Source: Candidatus Vogelbacteria bacterium (GTDB taxonomy: Bacteria; Patescibacteriota; Minisyncoccia; Phycocordibacterales; XYD1-FULL-46-19). From it: a stretch of DNA of 12,657 nt. Shown here piece by piece: positions 7,891 to 12,657 of the stretch; position 1 is the first letter of the stretch, and every line of letters starts with the position of its first letter. A program made the position numbers and the translations under genes. The stretch is taken from positions 1 to 12,657 of the forward strand of contig DSBD01000035.1 of assembly GCA_011049365.1 (NCBI GenBank), given 5' to 3'. The notes beneath the pieces are model-generated. The model saw only the letters and a program-made list of their open reading frames with translations, had not been told where the DNA came from and did no database searches.

Positions 7891-7952
7891 AATCTATAAC
7901 TATTAAATACTTGTAAATTTAATTTCTAAATTTTCTTCTTTAGTAAAGCGCT

Positions 7953-7982
7953 ATTATAGTATAAAAAGTCACCCGAAGTCAA
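7953..7982 (-). promoter_or_regulatory. Sigma70-like promoter of the thioredoxin-fold gene
   Basis: On the minus strand TTGACT (7977-7982) and a perfect TATAAT (7953-7958) are separated by 18 bases. The predicted start near 7947 gives an AT-rich leader of about 55 bases before ATG 7890. That leader has no clear Shine-Dalgarno sequence close to the ATG. The -35 box directly follows the hairpin that ends the exporter operon. This promoter has a real -35 and a leader, unlike the three extended -10 promoters elsewhere in the window. Confidence 0.65.
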
Positions 7983-7986
7983 ATAT

Positions 7987-8015
7987 ATTACCTCAGGACA
8001 AAGCCCTGAGGTAAT
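7987..8015 (-). terminator. Hairpin terminator after the exporter operon (hairpin B)
   Basis: Eleven-bp arms at 7987-7997 and 8005-8015 enclose AAA and two inner positions. Read as minus-strand RNA the stem extends to 13 bp with a UUU loop and one G-U wobble; read as plus-strand RNA that position is an A-C mismatch, so the functional strand is the minus strand. It lies 32 bases beyond the permease stop. The tail, ATATTTGAC, is a weak U-tract that merges into the next -35 box. It shares design and flanking bases with the hairpin at 11607-11637. Confidence 0.7.
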
Positions 8016-8047
8016 AACGAACCTGAGTTCAAAAACATAGTTCTCCT

Positions 8048-9259
8048 TTATTCATAACGAAGAGCATCAACCGGTTTGAAATTAGCCGCATGACGAGCCG
8101 GGAAATAACCGGAAGCGCAACCCACCCCAAAAGAAAAAGCCAGACCAAACAGAATTAAACCGGGAGTGATTGAGGCTCTGATATAAAACGTTGGATGAAT
8201 ATCAGCATATATTTCTATAATCTTGGCCATACCTACTCCTAAAATGATTCCTCCAATTCCACCAATTAACCCGATAATTCCCGATTCTATCAAAAAGATA
8301 GCCACTATCGAAGATTTTCTGGCACCAATTGCCTTTAAAATGCCTATTTCTTTAATTCTTTCATAAACTGACGTATACATAGTGTTCATAATGCCAATAC
8401 CGCCAACTAATAAGGCGATACTGGCAAAACCAACGATAGCCAACTGAATTATACCCATAACATTACCCACCATATCGGAAGCGGTATCGCTAGTTAAAAT
8501 TGAAAAAGATGGAGCATTATCATCACGTCTTCTTCGTCTGGTCTCTTCCAGCTCAAATCTGATATTATCAGCCACTTCATCAACTGACCAATTATCCATC
8601 ACTCTAACCATGATCGCTTGGGCTCCTTTTCTTTTGCCGGTAATAGCTTTAAAATTATCTAAATCCATATAGACCATCATGTCATCTTGCTTGCTACCAA
8701 TAGAACGTAAAATACCAATTACATTAAAAAGACGGCCTTTAATATTTAAACGATCTCCAACTTCTAAGCCTTTAAAAATATCTACCGGGACCAATGAGCC
8801 GACTATTACTTCCGATCTACCCGGTATCGGCCAAGAACCACCGGTTAAATTCCAACCCATATCCGTTTGAAGAACATCTAAGGATTCACGCCAATCACTA
8901 CCGACCAGCAAAACCATTTTACTACTATCTTCATACCTAGCTACTTCCGCCGACCAAGGCATAGTAATTACTCGATCCACTCCCGGTGCCCGAGCAATAG
9001 CTTCAATATCTGAATTACTAATTTCCATCCCGCCGATAAAAGTAGTTATCATGTCACTCATATCTCCCGGCATAACAAAGATTAAATTACCACCCATCAT
9101 TCTAAGTTCCGACATTATGGCCTCCTTTAAACCTTCTGATAAAGATAAAAGAGAGAAAATTAAAAATACGCCAATTACTATACCTAAAATAGTCAACCAA
9201 GTCCTTAAGGGCCTGACCCGTAAATTTTTAAAAGCAATTTTGAAATAACTCCCAAGCAT
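8048..9259 (-). CDS. MacB/FtsX-type ABC transporter permease
   Basis: This 403-residue permease has the standard layout of the MacB_PCD plus FtsX families. Residues 1-20 are a cytoplasmic amphipathic start (FKIAFKNLRVRPLRTWLT), followed by TM1 (about 21-41), a large extracytoplasmic domain (about 42-265) and three C-terminal transmembrane segments (about 266-292, 318-347, 365-386). The loop VYERIKEIGILKAIGA (298-313) is the coupling helix that contacts the ATPase, and the C-terminus PVDALRYE is typical of the family. An arginine-rich run (RRRRR, 241-245) lies in the extracytoplasmic domain. Family members use ATP hydrolysis in the cytoplasm to move substrates from the membrane or outer face (mechanotransmission); the substrate here is unknown. 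It is third in the operon, two bases after the ATPase gene, so translation is probably coupled. Antimicrobial-peptide or lipoprotein export is the usual guess for the family. Confidence 0.92.
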   Translation of the reverse strand: MLGSYFKIAFKNLRVRPLRTWLTILGIVIGVFLIFSLLSLSEGLKEAIMSELRMMGGNLIFVMPGDMSDMITTFIGGMEISNSDIEAIARAPGVDRVITMPWSAEVARYEDSSKMVLLVGSDWRESLDVLQTDMGWNLTGGSWPIPGRSEVIVGSLVPVDIFKGLEVGDRLNIKGRLFNVIGILRSIGSKQDDMMVYMDLDNFKAITGKRKGAQAIMVRVMDNWSVDEVADNIRFELEETRRRRRDDNAPSFSILTSDTASDMVGNVMGIIQLAIVGFASIALLVGGIGIMNTMYTSVYERIKEIGILKAIGARKSSIVAIFLIESGIIGLIGGIGGIILGVGMAKIIEIYADIHPTFYIRASITPGLILFGLAFSFGVGCASGYFPARHAANFKPVDALRYE

Positions 9260-9261
9260 AA

Positions 9262-9951
9262 CTATTTCTTTTTATGACTAATTATTTGACCATCTTTAAT
9301 ATTTACAATCTCATCACCATGTTTGGCAACATTCAAATCATGAGTGACTATAATGACAGTTTTACTTTTCTTTTTTAGTTCATCAATTATATCTAAAATT
9401 TTTGTACCTGTTTGAGAATCAACATTGCCGGTTGGTTCATCCGCTACAACAATTTCCGGATCATTTATCAAAGCTCTAGCGATAGCCACTCTTTGTTGTT
9501 CTCCACCGGAAAGTTCAGTGGGGCGATGATTTACTCTATTCTCTAAACCAAGATCTTTTAAAATCTTTTCCGCCCGGGATAAACATTCCACTTCTGGAAT
9601 TTTCTGAAAAATAGCCGGTAGAGAAACATTTTCCACTGCTGTTAAATGAGATAATAAATTGAATTGCTGAAAAACAAAACCAATAGTCTTGCCCCTAATG
9701 ACAGCTAACTCATCTTCGGTAAGTAAAGAAACGTCTTGATCTTTTAAATAAACTTTACCTTTAGTAGGAATATCCAAGCAACTAATTATATTTAAGAGAG
9801 TAGATTTACCAGAACCCGAAGGTCCTAAAATGCTTAAAATTATTTCGGGCTTAATTTCTAAATCGACATCTTTTAAAACGGTTAAATCTATTTTACCTAA
9901 ACTATATTTTTTAACTACTTTCTCAAGTCTAATAATAGAATTAACAGCCAT
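9262..9951 (-). CDS. ABC transporter ATPase, MacB/LolD/FtsE type
   Basis: A 229-residue nucleotide-binding subunit with every ATPase motif intact: Walker A GPSGSGKST (43-51), Q-loop Gln95 in GFVFQQF, signature LSGGEQQR (147-154), Walker B IVVADEP with catalytic Glu172, the D-loop after it, and switch His204 in VTHD. The GFVFQQFNLL and LTAVENV segments are typical of the MacB/LolD branch that pairs with FtsX-like permeases. It powers the permease encoded just downstream (two-base gap) and follows the membrane fusion protein gene (three-base gap), so the three form one transcript. The C-terminus ends in KKK with no added domain, so unlike E. coli MacB the ATPase and permease are separate proteins. 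No Shine-Dalgarno sequence is visible before ATG 9951, which suggests translational coupling. Confidence 0.96.
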   Translation of the reverse strand: MAVNSIIRLEKVVKKYSLGKIDLTVLKDVDLEIKPEIILSILGPSGSGKSTLLNIISCLDIPTKGKVYLKDQDVSLLTEDELAVIRGKTIGFVFQQFNLLSHLTAVENVSLPAIFQKIPEVECLSRAEKILKDLGLENRVNHRPTELSGGEQQRVAIARALINDPEIVVADEPTGNVDSQTGTKILDIIDELKKKSKTVIIVTHDLNVAKHGDEIVNIKDGQIISHKKK

Positions 9952-9954
9952 AAT

Positions 9955-11571
9955 TTAAGGTAGAACAATTACTTGGCCTTCTTCTAAACCTGATAATATC
10001 TCAACTCGTCCAGCACTATCACGTATACCTATAGTTACCAATTTTTCCTCTATTTGACCATTTTTCTTAACTTTAACTTTATGTAAACCATTTTCTCTAT
10101 AAAGAGCTCGATAAGGCACAACTAAAGAGTTATCTTTTTCATCAACTTTAATAACCAAATCAGCGGTCATCCCCGGTCTTAAACCTTCCGGCCAATCAGA
10201 TAATGTCTGAACGGTTGAGCGATAATAGACAACTCCATCAATTATCCGACCCATCGGCTCTATACTTGAAATTTTACCCTCTAGAGTCTGGTCCGGGAAA
10301 GCAACCAAATTTATTTCCACTTCATCGCCAATCTCTACCAGAGCTATTTCACCTTCATAAATATCTACTTCTATTTCAAAAGGTTTATTTGGTAAAAGGA
10401 CAATTATTGATTCATGAGGAGAAATATTTTCTCCGGTTCTTTTATTAACAGTGATAATCTTACCTTCTTGATTTGCTCGTAAACTAGCATCATTAAATTG
10501 TTTTCTTAATAAATCAATATCGGATTGAATAGCTAATATTTCCGCTTCAATAATTCTCACTTCTCCGTCTCGTGGTCCTTCTTTAGCTAAAATTAATTCC
10601 CTTTGAGCTTTCTCCAAATTATTCTCAGCCAAATCAACCGCCCCTTGAGCACGACGATAAGCTTCATTATGGCTTTGTAAATTACTTAAAGCACCACTTA
10701 CTAAATTACGAGCTGAGGTAGTCAAACTTTTTATCTCTGCTCCGGATAATTGACCAGAATGATAAATATCATCAGACAAATCATTAACTGCCGAAGCGGT
10801 CAAATTAAGAAAATCTTCTATGTATTCCAAATCATCTATTGCCAGTCTAATTTCAGATAATAATTTTTCAGCAGCTAAATCGGAATGACTTTTAATTCTT
10901 TCTTCCCAACTTTCTAATTTTTGTTCAACATCTATCCTTTTCAAACCAATAGCTGAACGAAGATTCTGATTACTGATATGAAAATCTATTCGTGCTCCGA
11001 TTGTTCGAGGTGAATGAAAAAAGCGATCAGTGTAATTTCTAATTGCATCATCTGTTTTACTATAAGCATCACGCCAAGTAAAAATTAAAGATTTTTGAGC
11101 ATCCTTTAATGAATTTTGAGAATTTAATAAGTTATTTTCAGCCAATTCTACGGCAGTTTCATAAATGGCGATTTCTGTTGGGCGACGACCGGATAACAAA
11201 TTATCTAATTTTGCTCGGGCAGCTGTAAGGCCGGCTTCAGCTTGAGTAATTCTGATAGACAAATCTCTTTTGTCTAATTCTGCCAATACTTGGCCCCGCT
11301 TAACCGAATCTCCCACCTCAACCTTAACATCAGAAATAACACCAGCTACCAAAAAACTTAAATTAATATTATCTCCCCTCTTAACTGTTCCCGTCTCAAA
11401 CAATTCTCGACTTATTTGTTCTCTTTTAACCACCACCAAAGACTCTTGATTATTAGAAAAAAGATCACCGTAATAATACCAAACGAAACCTCCTAAAATA
11501 ATTAAACCGACTAATAAATATACTTTATGCTCCGAAATAAATATTAGGAATGATTTCTTGAACGATTTCAT
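9955..11571 (-). CDS. HlyD/MacA-family membrane fusion protein of an ABC exporter
   Basis: A 538-residue adaptor protein anchored by one N-terminal transmembrane segment (about 18-35) with the rest outside. A barrel-sandwich (lipoyl-like) half occurs at about 65-105 (VKVEVGDSVKRGQVLAELDKRDL). A long helical region rich in heptads spans about 106-365, and the second lipoyl half (REGK-like QEGKI, 368-372, to about 390) closes it. The beta-barrel (about 398-475, ending LRPGMTADLVI) and membrane-proximal domain (about 480-538) follow. Similar phrases AENNL recur at 144-148 and 315-319, marking the two arms of the helical hairpin. Between them lies an insert of about 150 residues, so the protein is much longer than MacA (about 370). 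It heads the operon with the ATPase and permease. No outer-membrane channel (TolC) gene is seen. Translation starts at ATG 11571 directly after an extended -10 promoter, without a Shine-Dalgarno sequence. Confidence 0.9.
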   Translation of the reverse strand: MKSFKKSFLIFISEHKVYLLVGLIILGGFVWYYYGDLFSNNQESLVVVKREQISRELFETGTVKRGDNINLSFLVAGVISDVKVEVGDSVKRGQVLAELDKRDLSIRITQAEAGLTAARAKLDNLLSGRRPTEIAIYETAVELAENNLLNSQNSLKDAQKSLIFTWRDAYSKTDDAIRNYTDRFFHSPRTIGARIDFHISNQNLRSAIGLKRIDVEQKLESWEERIKSHSDLAAEKLLSEIRLAIDDLEYIEDFLNLTASAVNDLSDDIYHSGQLSGAEIKSLTTSARNLVSGALSNLQSHNEAYRRAQGAVDLAENNLEKAQRELILAKEGPRDGEVRIIEAEILAIQSDIDLLRKQFNDASLRANQEGKIITVNKRTGENISPHESIIVLLPNKPFEIEVDIYEGEIALVEIGDEVEINLVAFPDQTLEGKISSIEPMGRIIDGVVYYRSTVQTLSDWPEGLRPGMTADLVIKVDEKDNSLVVPYRALYRENGLHKVKVKKNGQIEEKLVTIGIRDSAGRVEILSGLEEGQVIVLP

Positions 11572-11588
11572 TAATTATAATTATACCA
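11572..11588 (-). promoter_or_regulatory. Extended -10 promoter of the exporter operon (predicted leaderless)
   Basis: The minus strand reads TGGTATAAT, an extended -10 with TATAAT at 11580-11585, eight bases before ATG 11571. A second TATAAT follows at 11574-11579. No -35 is recognisable because the upstream bases are the T-run of the terminator hairpin at 11607-11637. The geometry equals that of the glycerate kinase promoter, and transcription should begin within one or two bases of the ATG. Confidence 0.58.
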
Positions 11589-11606
11589 TAAGAAAATAAA
11601 AAAATA

Positions 11607-11637
11607 TATACCCTCGGGGCAAAGCCCCGAGGGTATA
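11607..11637 (-). terminator. Strong hairpin terminator before the exporter operon (hairpin A)
   Basis: Perfect 14-bp arms at 11607-11620 and 11624-11637 (TATACCCTCGGGGC on the + strand) enclose the loop AAA. In minus-strand RNA the loop is UUU and the stem is followed by a long U-rich run (seven T in a row within 11598-11604), the classic intrinsic terminator arrangement. It would stop transcripts coming from the mini-operon and palindromic spacer and insulate the exporter promoter. It closely resembles hairpin B at 7987-8015. Confidence 0.85.
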
Positions 11638-11692
11638 ATACGAACTCACTTCGCTCGTCCTTACACCCGGCAGAGCCGCGCGGTATTATACC
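11632..11692. repeat. 10-bp inverted repeat flanking a GC-rich 41-base core
   Basis: GGTATAATAC at 11632-11641 and its exact reverse complement at 11683-11692 enclose 41 bases that are much more GC-rich than the surroundings. The core contains a small hairpin, CGGC-AGA-GCCG, at about 11669-11679. The left arm overlaps the outer arm of hairpin A, so the two structures exclude one another. No coding potential is seen. The repeat looks like the ends of a small palindromic element, but only one copy is present in the window. Confidence 0.6.
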
Positions 11693-11712
11693 TATATTAG
11701 CTCCTCGGCTCG

Positions 11713-11743
11713 GAAATGAAAATGTAAAAAACATTTTCATTTC
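11713..11743. repeat. Perfect 13-bp inverted repeat with A5 loop
   Basis: GAAATGAAAATGT at 11713-11725 and its exact reverse complement at 11731-11743 are separated by AAAAA. Neither side is followed by a good T-run, so it is not an obvious terminator. It belongs to the palindrome-dense spacer between the mini-operon and the exporter operon. Confidence 0.7.
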
Positions 11744-11763
11744 ACTCGCTCTACGTCGCTAAT

Positions 11764-11791
11764 AAAGCCGCTCTCCTCCGAAAGCGGCCTT
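11764..11791 (-). terminator. Probable terminator of the two-gene mini-operon
   Basis: On the minus strand, AAGGCCGCT (11783-11791) pairs with AGCGGCTTT (11764-11772), nine pairs including one G-U, around a loop of about ten bases. The second arm ends TTT and runs into TATTAG, a short U-rich tail. It lies 22 bases after the stop of the CxxC protein gene. Confidence 0.55.
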
Positions 11792-11813
11792 TAGTCTTAG
11801 TCTTTCTTCTGTT

Positions 11814-11999
11814 TTAGATAACTTTAGACAAAACTGATAAATGAGGTCTTCTTTGCTGTTCTTGTTCTAAGCAAAAACGACAAAGATTTTTCTGACGGGT
11901 TTTATCACAGCCAATCCAGAATTTAATCTCTGCTAATCGTTTACGGCAAGATTGACAGACTTTACCAGACTCAGAGGGAATAACTGAGGCATAAAGCAA
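11814..11999 (-). CDS. Small double-CxxC (zinc-ribbon-like) protein, family unknown
   Basis: The open frame can be read from GTG 12008, but the last G of the Shine-Dalgarno sequence AGGAGG (12008-12013) is also the first base of that GTG, so it cannot be the start. TTG 11999 is in frame and exactly eight bases after AGGAGG, giving a 61-residue protein. It has CQSC (15-18) and CRFC (40-43) spaced like the two knuckles of a zinc ribbon, a further Cys31, and a basic, glutamine-rich tail (EQEQQRRPH). I do not recognise the family. A metal-binding regulator or nucleic-acid-binding role would fit, but nothing visible proves it. The gene begins right after a 28-residue membrane peptide gene, whose TGA stop abuts this Shine-Dalgarno sequence, so the two are probably co-translated. 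The strong ribosome site and cysteine spacing argue that it is real. Confidence 0.68.
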   Translation of the reverse strand: MLYASVIPSESGKVCQSCRKRLAEIKFWIGCDKTRQKNLCRFCLEQEQQRRPHLSVLSKVI

Positions 12000-12007
12000 A
12001 CTGAACA

Positions 12008-12013
12008 CCTCCT
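12008..12013 (-). promoter_or_regulatory. Shine-Dalgarno AGGAGG of the CxxC protein gene (sets a TTG start)
   Basis: The minus strand reads GAAAGGAGG over 12008-12016. It overlaps the in-frame GTG and therefore moves the likely start to TTG 11999, eight bases downstream. It is one of only two strong ribosome sites visible in this window. Confidence 0.75.
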
Positions 12014-12014
12014 T

Positions 12015-12101
12015 TCAAGTTTTACGATTAGAACAACCGCGATTAATATATACTCCAATTAAAAACAAAGCTACCGCCAAGATAAAGATTATATCATTCA
12101 T
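12015..12101 (-). CDS. 28-residue single-span membrane peptide, hypothetical
   Basis: ATG 12101 opens a 28-codon frame ending in TGA at 12015-12017. The peptide begins MND, continues with an unbroken hydrophobic stretch from Ile4 to Ile19 (IIFILAVALFLIGVYI), and ends in a polar, positively charged tail (NRGCSNRKT) with one cysteine. The charge pattern places the C-terminus in the cytoplasm. A strong Shine-Dalgarno AAGGAG (12110-12115) stands eight bases before the ATG, and a promoter-like pair lies upstream. The stop abuts the Shine-Dalgarno sequence of the CxxC protein gene, so the two form a mini-operon. I do not recognise the peptide. Small membrane proteins of this size often modulate a larger membrane complex, but no partner is identified. 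The ribosome site plus the clean transmembrane profile make it a credible gene despite its size. Confidence 0.62.
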   Translation of the reverse strand: MNDIIFILAVALFLIGVYINRGCSNRKT

Positions 12102-12109
12102 TCCTTTGT

Positions 12110-12115
12110 CTCCTT
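12110..12115 (-). promoter_or_regulatory. Shine-Dalgarno AAGGAG of the membrane peptide gene
   Basis: The minus strand reads AAAAAGGAGA, eight bases upstream of ATG 12101, ideal spacing. It is strong evidence that the short frame is translated. Confidence 0.7.
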
Positions 12116-12154
12116 TTTAATTTTACTACACCTTAAAAACCTTTTCCATCTAGT

Positions 12155-12182
12155 AGAATATCTAATCCTCGAACAAAGTCAA
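12155..12182 (-). promoter_or_regulatory. Putative promoter of the mini-operon
   Basis: On the minus strand TTGACT (12177-12182) and TATTCT (12155-12160) are 16 bases apart. The -35 lies just past the cyclophilin stop codon at 12185-12187. The predicted start near 12148 gives a leader of about 47 bases containing the Shine-Dalgarno sequence. The -10 is imperfect, and readthrough from the cyclophilin gene is possible because no terminator hairpin is seen between them. Confidence 0.45.
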
Positions 12183-12184
12183 AT

Positions 12185-12657
12185 TTAATCACTTATCACC
12201 ACCTTTTCTATCACTGGCGGTTCCAAAGGACGATCATTGGCATCAGTTGGTAATTTGGCTATTTTATCAGCTATTTCTTGTCCGCTAATTACTCGGCCAA
12301 AAATAGTATAATCATTTGGTAAATGAGGGGCATCGGCCACCATAATGAAAAATTGACTACCATTAGTATTTGCCCCGGCATTAGCCATTGCTACCACTCC
12401 CTTTTGATAACCGGCTTGATAGGAAGCAGTTTCGGGATTCAATTCATCGTCAAAAGTATATCCCGGACCTCCCATACCAGTGCCAGTTGGATCACCTCCT
12501 TGAATCATAAAACCATCTATCACTCGATGGAAAATTACTCCTTCATAAAAACCATCATTAGTTAATTTAACAAAATTAGCTACCGTCTTGGGGGCGTCAT
12601 TGTTATAAGTTTTAAAAACTATATTACCCAAACTTGTCTGAAGAGTGATTGTATAAC
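12185..12657 (-). CDS. Cyclophilin-type peptidyl-prolyl cis-trans isomerase, 5' end outside window
   Basis: The frame is open to the window edge. An in-frame TTG at 12631 exists, but the codons before it keep family-like sequence (YTITLQTSLGNIVFKTY), matching the first beta strands of cyclophilins, so the true start lies beyond 12657. The conserved core is FHRVIDGFMIQGGDPTGTG with the catalytic arginine, then GGPGYTFDDE, MANAGANTNGSQFFI and a closing YTIFGRVISGQE. The human CypA cyclosporin-binding tryptophan is absent: the segment reads HLPNDYTIFG, as in many bacterial enzymes. It catalyses proline isomerisation during protein folding. In related bacteria such proteins often carry an N-terminal membrane anchor, which cannot be checked here because that end is missing. 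It is followed at once by a promoter for the small-protein mini-operon. Confidence 0.93.
   Translation of the reverse strand, partial: YTITLQTSLGNIVFKTYNNDAPKTVANFVKLTNDGFYEGVIFHRVIDGFMIQGGDPTGTGMGGPGYTFDDELNPETASYQAGYQKGVVAMANAGANTNGSQFFIMVADAPHLPNDYTIFGRVISGQEIADKIAKLPTDANDRPLEPPVIEKVVISD

Noticed and set aside
11525..11740. A 71-codon minus-strand open frame overlapping the start of the membrane fusion protein
   Set aside because: It runs through hairpin A and the palindromic spacer, has no ribosome site, overlaps a well-supported gene in another frame and has an unconvincing composition.
11640..11800. A tRNA or CRISPR-like array in the palindromic spacer
   Set aside because: No cloverleaf with acceptor stem and T-loop can be drawn, and the inverted repeats differ from one another with no regular repeat-spacer pattern.
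12006..12008. GTG as the start of the small CxxC protein
   Set aside because: Its first base (12008) is the last G of AGGAGG, leaving no spacing; TTG 11999 at eight bases is better.

Overview
The window is AT-rich DNA in which every supported gene lies on the minus strand, so transcription runs from high to low coordinates. The compact layout, the small lower-glycolysis gene set, the divergent enolase and the scarcity of Shine-Dalgarno sequences suggest a Candidate Phyla Radiation (Patescibacteria/Parcubacteria-like) bacterium. That placement is an inference from style; no rRNA or other phylogenetic marker is present. TGA is used as a stop codon and nothing suggests a recoded genetic code.

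In transcription order: (1) 12657-12185, a cyclophilin-type peptidyl-prolyl isomerase whose 5' end lies outside the window. (2) 12101-11814, a two-gene mini-operon of a 28-residue single-span membrane peptide and a 61-residue double-CxxC protein. These are the only two genes here with strong Shine-Dalgarno sequences. (3) 11791-11607, a non-coding, palindrome-dense spacer ending in a strong hairpin terminator. (4) 11571-8048, a tightly packed MacAB-type exporter operon (membrane fusion protein, ATPase, FtsX-like permease) followed by a terminator hairpin related to the previous one. (5) 7890-7336, a membrane-anchored thioredoxin-fold protein with its own promoter and terminator. (6) 7254-1254, a metabolic operon: glycerate 2-kinase, phosphoenolpyruvate synthase, D-2-hydroxyacid (lactate-type) dehydrogenase and enolase. 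(7) 1192 to the window edge, a GT4-type glycosyltransferase with its own promoter and a C-terminus cut off by the edge.

The four metabolic genes form a connected route: glycerate to 2-phosphoglycerate (glycerate kinase), to PEP (enolase), to pyruvate (PEP synthase, which is reversible), to lactate (dehydrogenase). They may let a cell with reduced metabolism make ATP from glycerate while balancing NADH, or run the other way towards gluconeogenesis.

Two regulatory themes stand out. First, three transcription units (glycosyltransferase, glycerate kinase, membrane fusion protein) have an extended -10 box of form TGnTATAAT ending 6-8 bases before the ATG, which predicts leaderless mRNAs. Second, terminators and the next promoter sit back to back within short spacers. 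Two of those terminators share a hairpin design with a UUU loop and a GTTCGT lead-in.
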